Shown piece after piece: positions 1 to 10,400 of a DNA stretch of 64,000 nucleotides (within the stretch, counting starts at the first letter, position 1; each line of letters begins with the position of its first letter). The stretch covers positions 242,839-306,838 of the forward strand of contig JAAUZE010000003.1 of the NCBI GenBank assembly GCA_014804755.1. Reading direction: 5' to 3'. Under the pieces are notes generated by a model that saw only the letters and a program-made list of their open reading frames with translations, made no database searches and was not told where the DNA came from. Source of the DNA: Lachnospiraceae bacterium. Lineage in GTDB: Bacteria > Bacillota > Clostridia > Lachnospirales > Lachnospiraceae. A program made the translations under genes and the position numbers.

Positions 1-291
1 CTGCATCTAAAGCTTACGCCGTTTATTCCGGACTATCTGATGCCGGAGGACGGTGTGGTGGAAGCAATGTTTTTGGGGCATATTCCGGTAGTATACCGGG
101 CGGCAGGCTGCCGCGCGCTGATTCCGGGAAAGACGGAGGCGGTACGATATGTCTTGACCGGGGCGGACGGAAAAGAGGAGACTGTGGAAGGAGCAGAACT
201 GTCGGAGCGCTATGCCAAAGCGGTGCGGGACGGGCAGATTGCCATGATACAGGTTACCATGCAGTGCTGCGACATGGAACACGGACGATGA
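1..291 (+). CDS. C-terminal end of a gene cut by the window edge, possibly a glycan phosphorylase/hydrolase
   Basis: The reading frame is open from base 1 (LHLKLTPFIPDYL...) and stops at 289-291, so only the last 96 codons are present. The visible part is a mostly beta-type tail without a diagnostic motif. The nearby GH30 gene on the same strand and the general look of the tail (short strands ending in an IQVTM-like segment) would fit the C-terminal beta-sandwich of a GH94-type phosphorylase, but this is a guess. The stop lies 72 bases before the GH30 start, so the two could be co-transcribed. Confidence 0.5.
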   Translation: MHLKLTPFIPDYLMPEDGVVEAMFLGHIPVVYRAAGCRALIPGKTEAVRYVLTGADGKEETVEGAELSERYAKAVRDGQIAMIQVTMQCCDMEHGR

Positions 292-363
292 AATAGCGGG
301 GTGTAAAAAATAAGAGTGTATCAGCCGAGGCGAAAAGCGCTACGCGTAAGGAGGAAATAGAAC

Positions 364-1701
364 ATGAAAGCGACATTAACGATCACCGATCTGGAAAACA
401 ATATCAAATGGCAGCAATCCGAACTGGAGCCGGAGGCAGTGGACTGTATTCATCAGGTCAGCGTCTATCCGTTTATGAGAAGACAGACCATTCATGGCTT
501 TGGCGGAGCATTCACGGAAGCGGCGGCATGGTGCTGCGGACAGCTTTCGGAGGAGAAGCGGCGGCAGGTATTGCATGCTTATTTCGGCGATGAGGGGTTA
601 CGCTATACTATGGGCAGGGTTCATATGAACAGCTGTGATTTTTCGCTGGGGAATTATGCCTGTGTGGAGGATCCAACGGACGAAAATTTGGAGAGCTTCA
701 CGGCTGCGAGAGATGAGAAATACATGATTCCCATGATTTTGGAGGCACAGGATATTGCGGGCAGACCGATTGATCTGATGCTGAGTCCGTGGAGTCCGCC
801 GGCCTTTATGAAAACAAACGGGGAAATGAATCATGGGGGAAGCTTAAAACCGGAGTATCGCAGCCGTTGGGCGGCGTGCATGGCAAAATTTGCTGCTTAC
901 TACCGCGGCAGGGGCTGCTCAGTAAAACTCATGTCGATACAGAACGAGCCGGCTGCGGTTCAGACATGGGACTCCTGTATCTATACAGCGAAGGAGGAGG
1001 GAGAATTTGCCAGAGATGAACTGTTTCCTGCGCTGCGGGCAGCAGGCTGCGGGGACATTCGCATTTTGGCATGGGATCACAATAAGGAGGTACTGCCTTA
1101 CCGTGCCAGAGAGACAATGGCGGTTCCAGGAGCCGAAGAAGCAATCGGGGGATTTGCCGTGCATTGGTATACCGGAGATCATTTTGACGCGCTTCGCCTT
1201 GTGCGGGAGGAGTGGCGCGGAAAGGAGCTCTGGTTTACGGAGGGCTGCGTGGAATACAGCCGGTTTGACGGAATGTCCCACGGAAAGAAAGCGGAGATGT
1301 ATGCCCATGATATGATCGGAAATCTGAACGGGGGAGTCAGCGGAAGTCTGGACTGGAACCTGGTGCTTGACGCGGCGGGCGGTCCGAATCATGTAGGAAA
1401 CTTTTGTGAGGCCCCCATTATGCTGAATGAGGCGGGAGACAACTATCGGATTATGGGAGAATACTATTATATTGGTCATTTCAGCCGATTTATCCGTCCC
1501 GGAGCGGTCTGTCTGGGAAGCTCTGTCTACAGCGCAGCGGTTGAGGCGGTGGCATTTGAGAATCCTGACGGAAGCAGAGGCGCGGTACTCTTGAACCGCA
1601 CGGGAGAATCCCTTCCGGTCAGCGTAACGCAGGATGCGAATAAGGGGTATTGCTTTGAGATGCAGGCGCACAGTATCGCGACGGTGTGCTGGAAAGCATA
1701 G
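364..1701 (+). CDS. GH30 family glycoside hydrolase (glucosylceramidase / beta-1,6-glucanase-like)
   Basis: A 445-residue protein without a signal peptide, so probably cytoplasmic. The GH30 TIM barrel is recognisable: IHGFGGAFTEAAAW near residue 43, LSPWSPPAFMKTNG near 140, the acid/base Glu in SIQNEP (E195) and the nucleophile Glu in LWFTEG (E293), then the C-terminal beta-sandwich. GH30 enzymes retain configuration and attack beta-glucosidic or beta-xylosidic bonds; the exact substrate cannot be read from sequence. A ribosome site (AAGGAGGAAATAGAAC) precedes the ATG. Lack of a secretion signal suggests it acts on imported oligosaccharides, perhaps together with the truncated upstream gene. 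Confidence 0.9.
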   Translation: MKATLTITDLENNIKWQQSELEPEAVDCIHQVSVYPFMRRQTIHGFGGAFTEAAAWCCGQLSEEKRRQVLHAYFGDEGLRYTMGRVHMNSCDFSLGNYACVEDPTDENLESFTAARDEKYMIPMILEAQDIAGRPIDLMLSPWSPPAFMKTNGEMNHGGSLKPEYRSRWAACMAKFAAYYRGRGCSVKLMSIQNEPAAVQTWDSCIYTAKEEGEFARDELFPALRAAGCGDIRILAWDHNKEVLPYRARETMAVPGAEEAIGGFAVHWYTGDHFDALRLVREEWRGKELWFTEGCVEYSRFDGMSHGKKAEMYAHDMIGNLNGGVSGSLDWNLVLDAAGGPNHVGNFCEAPIMLNEAGDNYRIMGEYYYIGHFSRFIRPGAVCLGSSVYSAAVEAVAFENPDGSRGAVLLNRTGESLPVSVTQDANKGYCFEMQAHSIATVCWKA

Positions 1702-2081
1702 GATTGTTCATAAAAAATGAAAAAAGCCATGGATACGGCGGCAGGCTCTTTAGCCTGTCGCTGTATTTTGGTACTTTTATACCAGAAAGAACTATGCTAT
1801 AATGGGCACAAAGAAAAAATAAGCGGGTATCAGGGCACGGAAACCGGTCTAAAAATGACGAAATTGTACAAAAATATGATAAATTTGTTAAAATTATAAA
1901 AAAATTATGTATTTATGGAAAATTGTGTTATAATAAAAAGGAATGCACTCATGAGCATCATGCATCGCCCATGGTGAGAAGTCAAAACAGGATGGAATCA
2001 TAAGAGCCGTTCGGTGAGGGAGCGGTACAGGCAGCGGTACGAATGAAAACGCCTGAAAGCCATATGGTATGGGGGAGTAAT
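1702..2081 (+). promoter_or_regulatory. Gene-free stretch with hairpin terminator and candidate promoter
   Basis: After GH30 a 9-bp stem (arms 1739-1747 and 1752-1760) followed by a T-rich run could end that transcript. The rest is very AT-rich. TATAAT-like boxes occur at 1798-1803 and 1929-1934; the second is the better-placed -10 for the ComFB-like gene, but neither has a convincing -35. A 60-codon open frame at 1717-1899 has no ribosome site or recognisable protein and is not called. Confidence 0.4.
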
Positions 2082-2390
2082 ATGACGGGATTGATCAACT
2101 TAATGGAAGAAACGGTGTTGAGTAAGATTGACGAATTATGGAAGAATACGGAGTATTGTAAGTGTGACCAATGTAAGCTGGATGTTGCCACATTCGCATT
2201 GAACCGTCTTCCGGCACAGTATGTGCAGTCGATGAAGGGAAAAGTGCTGTACCGGTTTGAGTCTAACTCGATACAGAGGGATATTGAGGTTACTGTGGCG
2301 GTGAGTAAGGGAATTGAAATCGTCGGAAAATCGCCGCATAAAAATGCAAATCCCGCTCAGAATAATGCAAATAACAGCGCTGCAGGCTGA
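2082..2390 (+). CDS. ComFB-like late competence development protein
   Basis: A protein of 102 residues from the preferred ATG, which follows a GGGGGAG ribosome site by 4 bases; an in-frame ATG 39 bases upstream lacks one. It resembles ComFB: NLMEETVLSKIDELW, then two cysteines in YCKCDQCKLDVATFALNRLPAQYV, the hallmark CxCxxCxxDxxxxALNxLPxxYV pattern. B. subtilis ComFB lies in the comF operon, and its biochemical role is not settled. The C-terminal 25 residues (Asn/Ala/Lys-rich) look disordered. The gene stands alone, convergent with the AraC-type gene. Confidence 0.75.
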   Translation: MTGLINLMEETVLSKIDELWKNTEYCKCDQCKLDVATFALNRLPAQYVQSMKGKVLYRFESNSIQRDIEVTVAVSKGIEIVGKSPHKNANPAQNNANNSAAG

Positions 2391-2466
2391 GAGAATGTTT
2401 AAGGGGGGAGTACCATGGTACTCCCCCTGTTCATATGATCCGCGGCGCTATTCAAGTGAGAATGGG

Positions 2467-3387
2467 TCAGGTCGCTGTTTTCAATTGGATCGGGCGCAGT
2501 ATCTGATACCCCAAAACCTCGGGATAGTGTCGTTGATAGCACTGGCATGCCGCTTCATTCCACGTGTATTTTCCGCCGCAGAATTGCCGGATGTCATAGT
2601 TCCACGCAAGGTTTTCCACTCTGCCCATGACTTCGCCGTTGTCTTTCAGGTAGTCATAGGGCGGATGAAAAAAGACGAGATAATAGCTTGCGGGAAACTC
2701 CCGAAGCTCGAAGCCGTCAGGGATTTTTCCGTCGTAGCCTGCGGGAACGCCCATGCCGTAAAAGTAGCGGCGTTCGCCATTGATCATATGCCAGCCCGCA
2801 GTGTGACCTGTAATGATCGGGTCGTTGACATTGCTTAAGCTGTCGATGGTTCCGCAGACCGTATCGCAGTTGTGGCGCTGAAAAAAGTCGCCGTATCCTT
2901 TTGCGGTTTCGTCCCATATGCCAAGATAGCCGTGGGCGGGAATAAATTCTGTTCTGACATGCGCTTCGGTTAAAATTGTTTTGTTCATGGTTGGTTCTCC
3001 TTTCAGATGTTGGTAATGATCGGGGTGACAGACAACCTGTCTGATAGAGAGCGGAATGGGAACGGGGTCTCTTCGATAGGACGCCGGTGTACATCCGAAC
3101 GCTGACAGAAAAGCTCTCGTCAGAGCTTCCTGTGAAGAGTAACCGCACCGGACGGCAATGTCAAGAATCCGTTCGTCGGTATCGCGGATCGCAAGAGCCG
3201 CCATGGCGAGCCGTCTGCCTGCAATATAGCTTTTCAGTGTCATCCCTGTGATCTCATGAAAACGAACCGAGCAGTAATAGGGCGAATATCCGATCTGCGC
3301 AGATATTTGCATCAGAGAGGGATTTTCACTGATATGTCCTTCGATCCAGTCAATCATGCTCTGTATTGCCTCATTCCATTCTGACAT
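2467..3387 (-). CDS. AraC-family regulator with GyrI-like effector-binding domain
   Basis: N-terminal AraC/XylS DNA-binding domain with two helix-turn-helix motifs (SLMQISAQIGYSPYYCSVRFHEITG and RILDIAVRCGYSSQEALTRAF), then a C-terminal GyrI-like small-molecule binding domain from about residue 140. This is the Rob/BltR-like layout of regulators that sense hydrophobic compounds. I use the inner ATG because AGGAG sits 10 bases upstream of it; an ATG six codons earlier is possible. The divergent MBL-fold gene starts 150 bases away and may be its target. Confidence 0.85.
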   Translation of the reverse strand: MSEWNEAIQSMIDWIEGHISENPSLMQISAQIGYSPYYCSVRFHEITGMTLKSYIAGRRLAMAALAIRDTDERILDIAVRCGYSSQEALTRAFLSAFGCTPASYRRDPVPIPLSIRQVVCHPDHYQHLKGEPTMNKTILTEAHVRTEFIPAHGYLGIWDETAKGYGDFFQRHNCDTVCGTIDSLSNVNDPIITGHTAGWHMINGERRYFYGMGVPAGYDGKIPDGFELREFPASYYLVFFHPPYDYLKDNGEVMGRVENLAWNYDIRQFCGGKYTWNEAACQCYQRHYPEVLGYQILRPIQLKTAT

Positions 3388-3538
3388 GCCGTTCACGCTC
3401 CTCATAAAAAATGTATCATAATCGTTTATATAAATTTTGATTTGACTTGTGATTTTTTAATCCTATCGTATTTGAAAAAAGCGGAAAGAGCAACCGGAGA
3501 TTTGGATTAATCCGGAAAAGAACAGGGGGAACACAGCG

Positions 3539-4417
3539 ATGTATGAATTAGAACAGGTCGGAGCAGGGAGCTATTATGTAAACTGTCCGGCAAAGATCGG
3601 GATTTACGTTGGGGAGCAGAAGGACGCGTATCTGATCGACAGTGGAAATGATAAGGATGCCGGGCGGAAGGTGCGGCAGATTTTGGAGAGAGAAGGGTGG
3701 CAGTTAAAGGCCATCTATAATACGCATTCGAATGCCGATCATATTGGCGGAAACCGGTATTTACAGATACAGACCGGATGTCGGATTTACGCGCCGGGGA
3801 TAGAATGCGCATTTACGAGGCATCCGGTTTTAGAGCCGGCATTTCTCTATGGCGGCTATCCGTGCGGGACGCTCAGACACAAATTTCTGATGGCGCAGGA
3901 GAGCGATGCGGAGTATCTTACCGATGCTGCTTTGCCGGAAGGAATGCAGATGTTTCCGCTGCCGGGGCATTTTTTTGATATGGTCGGTTTCCGAACGAAG
4001 GATGATGTGGTATATCTTGCGGATTGTCTGATGAGCGAGGATTCTCTAAAAAAGTACGGAATCGGCTTTCTCTATGATGTGGCGGCATATATGGATACGC
4101 TCGATAAGGTAAAGAAAATGGAAGCGGCTCTGTTTGTGCCCGCGCATGCGCCGACAGCGGAGAAGATCGCGCCGCTGGCGGAGAAGAATATTGCTAAAGT
4201 GCAGGAGATCGCGGAAACGATCGTGATGCTTTTAACAGAACCGATGATGTTTGAGCCGCTTTTGAAACGCCTGTTTGAACGATATGGACTGACGATGAAT
4301 TTTGAACAGTATGTGCTGGTGGGAAGCACGGTGCGCTCTTATCTGTCCTATCTTGCGGATGCGGGAAAGGTTCGGGCAAACTTTGATGAGAACTGCCTTT
4401 TATGGGAGAGGGTGTAG
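3539..4417 (+). CDS. MBL-fold metallohydrolase
   Basis: A 292-residue metallo-beta-lactamase-fold protein. The metal-binding motif is H63-S-N-A-D67-H68, slightly unusual because the common second residue of HxHxDH is not His (HSNADH). Further ligands are visible in LPGHFFD and VYLADCLMS (Asp) and in VPAHAP near the end of the lyase core. After residue 215 a winged-helix-like tail follows (PLLKRLFERYGLTM...SYLADAGKV), as in many MBL proteins of this type. Substrate unknown. The missing HxH histidine means binuclear metal binding should not be assumed. Confidence 0.8.
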   Translation: MYELEQVGAGSYYVNCPAKIGIYVGEQKDAYLIDSGNDKDAGRKVRQILEREGWQLKAIYNTHSNADHIGGNRYLQIQTGCRIYAPGIECAFTRHPVLEPAFLYGGYPCGTLRHKFLMAQESDAEYLTDAALPEGMQMFPLPGHFFDMVGFRTKDDVVYLADCLMSEDSLKKYGIGFLYDVAAYMDTLDKVKKMEAALFVPAHAPTAEKIAPLAEKNIAKVQEIAETIVMLLTEPMMFEPLLKRLFERYGLTMNFEQYVLVGSTVRSYLSYLADAGKVRANFDENCLLWERV

Positions 4418-4580
4418 GAGGTTAGGCGGAAGAACTGAAAAATAGAACTGATAGAGAAGCATTTGGAACGATCCGATCCGAATGCTTTTTTGCTGCTCCA
4501 AAACCGCGCAAAGTCTTTGAAAAACGTTAGGGTTATGATACAATGGGCATGTACTTTTTATGGGAGGACTTAGGGACATC

Positions 4581-7193
4581 ATGAAGAAGCTTTCGGGACG
4601 TTTGAAAAATATCATTACCGTGCTGTTTCTTGTCGTGGCGGCAGTTTTTTTGGTGCGGACGCTCAAGGGGAACTTTGAACAGATCCGGACGATGGACTTT
4701 AAGGTCAATGTGCCGGTTTTTGTCGTGTCCATGTTCATTTATTTTGCCTATTTTGTGACCTTGGCATCGTTATGGCATTACGTGACGGTCTTAAACCGAT
4801 CGTCAATTCCCTATTTTGAGGCGATCACCTGCTATGCGTTTTCCGTGCTCGGCAAATACATTCCGGGCGAGGTGTTTATGCTGATCGCCCGATTTCCGGC
4901 GTATGAGCATCGTGGGGTCAAAGCGCGCAAGGTAACGGTCAATTTCTATTTGGAAAATTTGGGGACATTCCTCGGCGCGGCGTTTTTGTTTCTCATCTCC
5001 CTGTTCTTTTTTCCGAACGAGATCATGATGAAATACACGCGGCTCATTCTCATACTGGTGGTATTCTTGATGATCGTGATCCACCCGAGAATCGTCAATG
5101 GGCTGCTGCGCTTTTTGGAGCGTTTTATCAAAGGAAAAGACTTACAGATTCCAATCTCCTATCCGCAGCTTTTGTCGGTCGTGGGGTTGTTTATCTGCAA
5201 CTGGATCTTGGTCGGCGCGGGCTTTTACCTGCTCGTCTGCTCGATCTATCCGATCCCGGCGACGCAGTTTTTATTTGCGGGCGGCATTTTCGGACTTGCC
5301 GTGATCCTCGGAATGATCACGTTTTTCGCACCGTCGGGACTCGGCGTGCGTGAGGGCATTCTGACGCTGGGGCTTGGCATGATCATGCCGGAGGAATACG
5401 CGCTGATCATCGCGTTGCTTGCGAGAATCTGGGCGACGGCGGCAGAGCTTTTATTCATTTTGATCATTTATGTGATTCATCAAATTCGAAAGAGAGGGCA
5501 CAGAAAATTGAAAAAAGCATGGTGGAAAGAAGCGGTAGTCTATCAAATTTACCCGAAGAGCTTTTGTGACAGTAACGGGGATGGCGTCGGTGATATTGAG
5601 GGAATCACAAAACGGCTGGATTATTTAAAGGAGCTTGGTGTGGATGTGATCTGGCTTTCTCCGGTGTATGAATCGCCGAACGTCGATAACGGCTATGACA
5701 TCAGTAATTACAGGAAGGTTCAGGAAGAATACGGAACGATGGAGCAGTTTGATCACATGCTTGCCGAGATTCATCGGCGGGGCATGAAGCTCGTCATGGA
5801 TTTGGTCGTGAATCATACTTCCGATCAGCATGAATGGTTTGTCGAGAGCCGGAAATCCCTCGATAATCCTTACCGTGATTATTATATTTGGCGCAAAGGC
5901 AAAAAAGACGAACAGAGCGGGGAGCAGATGCCCCCGAACAACTGGATCTCGTGGTTTTCGGGATCAGCATGGGAATACGATGAGGCGACGGACATGTACT
6001 ACCTCCATTTGTTTGCTAAGGAGCAGCCGGACTTAAACTGGGAAAATCCGGCGGTACGCGACGAGGTGTTTGACATGATGACGAGCTGGTTTGAAAAGGG
6101 CGTGGACGGATTCCGCATGGACGTGATCAGCCTCATCAGCAAAGTACCCGCCATGCCGGACGGCAAAAACGGGGATTTTGTTCCCTATGTCGCAAACGGT
6201 CCGAAGGTGCATACCTATCTGCGGGAGATGCGCAGGCAGGTACTTTCCAAATACGATTCGTTCAGTGTGGGCGAGACGTCCTGTGTGACGATCGAGGAGG
6301 CAAAAAAATATGCCAACGAGGACGAGAGCGAGCTCAACATGGTGTTCCAGTTTGAGCATACGGGCTTGGATGATGGGGAGCACGGGAAGTGGTCGGATCG
6401 CCGGATCTCGTTAATGGACTTAAAGCGTGTCATGACAAAGTGGCAGGTGGAGCTGTACGGAAAAGCCTGGAATTCTCTTTTTTGGGATAATCATGACCAG
6501 CCGCGCATTGTGTCAAGGCTGGGCGACGAGGGCGCCTATCGTGAGAAGTCCGCGAAGATGCTGGCGACCTGTCTGCATATGATGCAGGGCACGCCGTATA
6601 TTTATCAGGGCGAAGAGCTTGGCATGACCTGCATGAATTTTACAGATTTATCCGAGCTGCGCGATGTGGAGAGCCTGAATGCTTACCATGATCTGGTGGA
6701 TGGCGGGGTATTCACCCATGAGCAGATGCTTTCCTATATCAGCCGCAGGGGAAGGGATTCCGCGCGCACGCCGATGCAGTGGGATAATACCCCCAATGCG
6801 GGCTTTACGACGGGAACGCCGTGGTTACAGGTCAATCCGAATTATGCAGAAATCAACGCAGCCGAGCAGATGGGCAGAGAGGATTCGGTCTACCGCTATT
6901 ACCAGAAGCTGATCCGCCTGAGAAAAGAGCATGAGATCATTGTGTACGGACGCTATGACCTGATTCCCGACGGCGGCGAGGAGGTTTACGCTTACACGCG
7001 CTCCTATGGAACAGAAAAGCTGCTCGTCTTGTGCAATTTCACAAAAAAAGAACAGAAATTTTCCCTTCCGCGTGAGCTGGACGGCAAACAAAACGAGCTT
7101 TTGATCGGAAATGATGCGGATGCGCCGCAGCAGATCGGAACGGAATATACGCTGCGCCCTTACGAAGCGGTTGTATATTGGTATCATCCATAA
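4581..7193 (+). CDS. Fusion of a flippase-like membrane domain (LPG synthase TM family) with a GH13 alpha-glucosidase
   Basis: One uninterrupted frame of 870 residues from the preferred ATG (AGGGA 5 bases upstream; an ATG 7 codons earlier exists). The first about 310 residues form 7-8 membrane segments of the AglD/MprF-type flippase superfamily (GKYIPGEVF, FFAPSGLGVREG). From AWWKEAVVYQIYPKSF onward it is a complete GH13 oligo-1,6-glucosidase type enzyme: nucleophile Asp in GFRMDVISL, acid/base Glu in SVGETS, and the stabiliser Asp in WDNHDQPR (residues 521, 572 and 646 counted from 4560). No stop lies between the halves. A TTG at 5508 with AGAGAGGG upstream could allow separate initiation of the GH13 part. 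The fusion would place the glucosidase at the inner membrane face if the topology is conventional. Confidence 0.85.
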   Translation: MKKLSGRLKNIITVLFLVVAAVFLVRTLKGNFEQIRTMDFKVNVPVFVVSMFIYFAYFVTLASLWHYVTVLNRSSIPYFEAITCYAFSVLGKYIPGEVFMLIARFPAYEHRGVKARKVTVNFYLENLGTFLGAAFLFLISLFFFPNEIMMKYTRLILILVVFLMIVIHPRIVNGLLRFLERFIKGKDLQIPISYPQLLSVVGLFICNWILVGAGFYLLVCSIYPIPATQFLFAGGIFGLAVILGMITFFAPSGLGVREGILTLGLGMIMPEEYALIIALLARIWATAAELLFILIIYVIHQIRKRGHRKLKKAWWKEAVVYQIYPKSFCDSNGDGVGDIEGITKRLDYLKELGVDVIWLSPVYESPNVDNGYDISNYRKVQEEYGTMEQFDHMLAEIHRRGMKLVMDLVVNHTSDQHEWFVESRKSLDNPYRDYYIWRKGKKDEQSGEQMPPNNWISWFSGSAWEYDEATDMYYLHLFAKEQPDLNWENPAVRDEVFDMMTSWFEKGVDGFRMDVISLISKVPAMPDGKNGDFVPYVANGPKVHTYLREMRRQVLSKYDSFSVGETSCVTIEEAKKYANEDESELNMVFQFEHTGLDDGEHGKWSDRRISLMDLKRVMTKWQVELYGKAWNSLFWDNHDQPRIVSRLGDEGAYREKSAKMLATCLHMMQGTPYIYQGEELGMTCMNFTDLSELRDVESLNAYHDLVDGGVFTHEQMLSYISRRGRDSARTPMQWDNTPNAGFTTGTPWLQVNPNYAEINAAEQMGREDSVYRYYQKLIRLRKEHEIIVYGRYDLIPDGGEEVYAYTRSYGTEKLLVLCNFTKKEQKFSLPRELDGKQNELLIGNDADAPQQIGTEYTLRPYEAVVYWYHP

Positions 7194-7215
7194 AAGGCAA
7201 CTCATATAAAGAGCG

Positions 7216-7417
7216 GGCAATTGTGAAACGCCGTTTATAACATTTATGATTGTACAAAATATACAGATCCATAAGCGGGTACTGTGAGACCGTCGGTACT
7301 TACATGCGGTATTTTCGCATGTTATGTACCGCTGCGGTCGAACTGTAGCGAGAGCGTGCCCGCATTGGATTGTATATTTTGTACATTGAATATTACTAAC
7401 GGCGTTTCGCAATTGCC
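7216..7417. repeat. Palindromic MITE-like element (202 bp)
   Basis: The two ends are near-perfect inverted copies: GGCAATTGTGAAACGCCGTT on the left matches the reverse complement of AACGGCGTTTCGCAATTGCC on the right. The match resumes inside with TGTACAAAATATACA on both arms and again around the centre, with CGGTACTTACATGCG opposite CGCATGTTATGTACCG. The whole forms one long cruciform. It encodes nothing. It fills the gap between the GH13 fusion and addB, ending 24 bases before the addB start. Confidence 0.8.
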
Positions 7418-7441
7418 GCAATTCCATTTAGAGGGTAACCT

Positions 7442-10400
7442 ATGGGCTTAAAATTTTATTTCGGCGGTTCGGGCGCGGGAAAGAGCATGCGTGTCTATCA
7501 GGATATGATCGCGTGGTCGCTGCGTGAGCCGGAACGCAGATTTTTCATTATCGTACCGGATCAGTTTACGATGCAGACGCAGAAAGACCTTGTTCTGCTG
7601 CATCCCGACCGGGGAATCATGAATATTGACGTCCTAAGCTTTGGGCGGCTGACCCACCGCATTTTGGAGGAGGTCGGCGGAGAGGATATCCCGGTCTTGG
7701 ACGATACGGGCAAAAATCTCATTTTACGTAAGGTGGCTGCGGCGGAAAAAGACAAACTAAAGGTGCTGGGCGGCAGCTTAAACCGGACCGGCTACATTCA
7801 TGAGGTCAAATCCGTAATCTCCGAGTTCATGCAGTACGGAATCCGCCCCGAACAGGTCGGGGAGATGGCGCAGGCGGCAAAGAGCAGGGGGCTGCTCTCA
7901 GCCAAGCTTGACGATATGCGTATCCTGTATGAGGCATTTCTTTCCTATATTCATGAGCGGTTTATCACGACGGAGGAATCCCTTGATTTATTGTGCAGGG
8001 CGCTTCCGCGTTCGGCGCTCATAAAGGAAAGTGTGATCGTATTTGACGGCTTTACCGGATTTACCCCCGTTCAGAACCGCGTGCTGCAGGAATTGATGAC
8101 ATTATGTAAACAAGTATGTGTCACGGTTCTGATCGATGAAGCAGAAGATCCATTTCGAATTGGGGCGGAACAGAAGCTGTTCTATCTCAGTCAAAAAACA
8201 ACAGTGTCATTATGTAAACTTCAAGAGCAGGCGGGAATCGCGCGCGAGGAGGATGTATTCCTGAAGGGGGTACCTGTCGTCCGCCACCGGGACAATCCGT
8301 TTTTTTCCTATTTGGAGCAGAATCTGTTTCGATACGGGAGGGGAACATACGAAGGAGAATCGGAGTCCTGTCAGATTTATAAGCTTGATGACCCGCAGCG
8401 GGAAGTATCGTTTGTCTGCCGCAGGATCAAGGAGCTTGTGCGGACAGAGGGCTTTGCGTACCGGGATATTGCGGTGGTGACGGGAAATTTAAGCGAGTAT
8501 GCCGATCTGCTTGCCGCGGAGCTTTCCGGTCATGGGATTCCTTTTTTTATCGATCAGACAAACGGCATCGTTTTAAACCCGTTCGTGGAGGGCATCCGCA
8601 GCGCGCTGCAGGTTGTGCTCAAAAATTTTTCTTATGAGACGGTGTTTCATTACCTGCGCAGCGGCATGACGACCCTTTCGATGGAGGACGTTGATCTGCT
8701 GGAAAATTATGTGCGCGCGACGGGCATCCGCGGAAAAAAGAACTATGCCGAATTATTTACGCGGCATACGAAGGAGACGGGTGGAGACGGCGAAATGCTT
8801 GCGTATCTCAATGTGATCCGCGTGAAGGTGTATGAATCGCTTTCCGTTCTGCTTACGCCGGTACAGACGATGGGGGAGCGCGTGCGCCAGCTTTACCATT
8901 TTATCACACAGGCAGAAATTGAGGAAAAGCTTGCCGTGTATGAGCAGCGTTTTAACGAAGAAGGAAGGCCGGAAAAGGCAAAGGAGTACGCGCAGATTTA
9001 TCGTCTTGTGATGGAGCTGTTAGAGCAGATGAACGGGCTTCTCGGCGATGAGAAGATCGGCGCGCAGGAGTTTTATGAGATTTTGGACGCCGGACTTTCC
9101 GAGATTCAGGTCGGCGCGATCCCACAGAATGTGGACCGCGTGGTCTGCGGCGATATGGAGCGGACGCGTTTTCAGGAGATGAAGGCGTTATTTTTTATCG
9201 GCGTGAACGACGGTATCATTCCCAAAACGGGAGCAGGCGGCGGTCTGATCTCTGATATGGACAGGGAGTTTTTGAGCGCCGCGGACTGGGAGCTGTCCCC
9301 GACGCCGCGGCAGAAAATGTATATCCAGCGTTTGTATCTTTATATGAACCTGACAAAGCCGACGTCGTATTTGTGTTTGACCTATGCGGCGATGGGGAGC
9401 GACGGGAAATCGCGCCGCCCGTCCTATTTTATCGACGTCTTAAGAAACATGTTTCCCGCGCTTGCCATATCGGCAGTGGAACCGAAAGAGGAGGCGTATC
9501 TGGCGGAATCGGCAGCGGACGCACTGCGCGCATTTACGCCGATGCTGCGCGATTATGCGGCGGGACTTTACGCGAAAGATCAGAATGCGGAGCGCTATGT
9601 GAAGGGGATGTACCGCATGCTGTCGAAAGGCGGGGAGATCGGGGAGCGGACGAAACGCCTGCTTTCTCAGGCGTTTTATTCCTACCGTGAGGCCAAGCTG
9701 CCGCGGGCGGCGGCGCAGGCACTTTACGGCGCGATGCTTGCGAACTCGGTCAGCCGCATGGAACGCTTTGCCGAGTGCGAATATCATCATTTTTTGGAAT
9801 ACGGTCTGCGCCTGTCAGAGCGCGAGGAATACGGCGTGACCGCGCAGGATATCGGTACGCTCTATCATGAGATATTGAGCCGGTTTTCGGAAGGGCTTGG
9901 AAAGCGGCAGTTGAATTGGTTTACTTTTACAAAAGAGGAAGGGCGGGAACTGCTGCATGAGGTCGTGGACGCCTACGCCGCACAGTTTTCCGGCAGTATT
10001 CTCTACAGCAGTGCGCGCTATGAATATCTGTTACATACGCTGCGCGCCGTCATGGAGCGGAGCATTGACACCTTACAGTATCAGATCAAAAAAGGGGTGT
10101 TTCAGCCGAGGGGCTTTGAGCTTGCTTTTCAGGAGATGGAGGATCTGGACAGCGTGAGCGTGGCGCTCTCCGACACGGAAAAAATGCGTCTTTCCGGCAG
10201 GATTGACCGTTTGGACGCCTACGAGGATGACCGGAATGTGTATGTCAAGGTGATCGATTATAAATCGGGCAAAAAGGATTTTGATCTGGTGACGGTCTAT
10301 TACGGCTTTACCCTGCAGCTTGTACTCTATCTCAATGTGGCAATGGAAAAGGAGCGGCAGGAGCATCCGGACAAGCGGGTTGTGCCTGCCGGAATGCTGT

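Noticed and set aside
919..1671. 250-codon antisense frame inside GH30
   Set aside because: No ribosome site, no recognisable domain, and the plus strand encodes a clear GH30 with intact motifs.
1717..1899. 60-codon frame after GH30
   Set aside because: Overlaps the terminator-like hairpin, lacks a ribosome site, and no protein is recognised.
1936..2081. Cyclic-di-GMP riboswitch upstream of the ComFB-like gene
   Set aside because: Some GC-rich repeats (GCGGTAC) exist but the conserved aptamer core is not recognisable.
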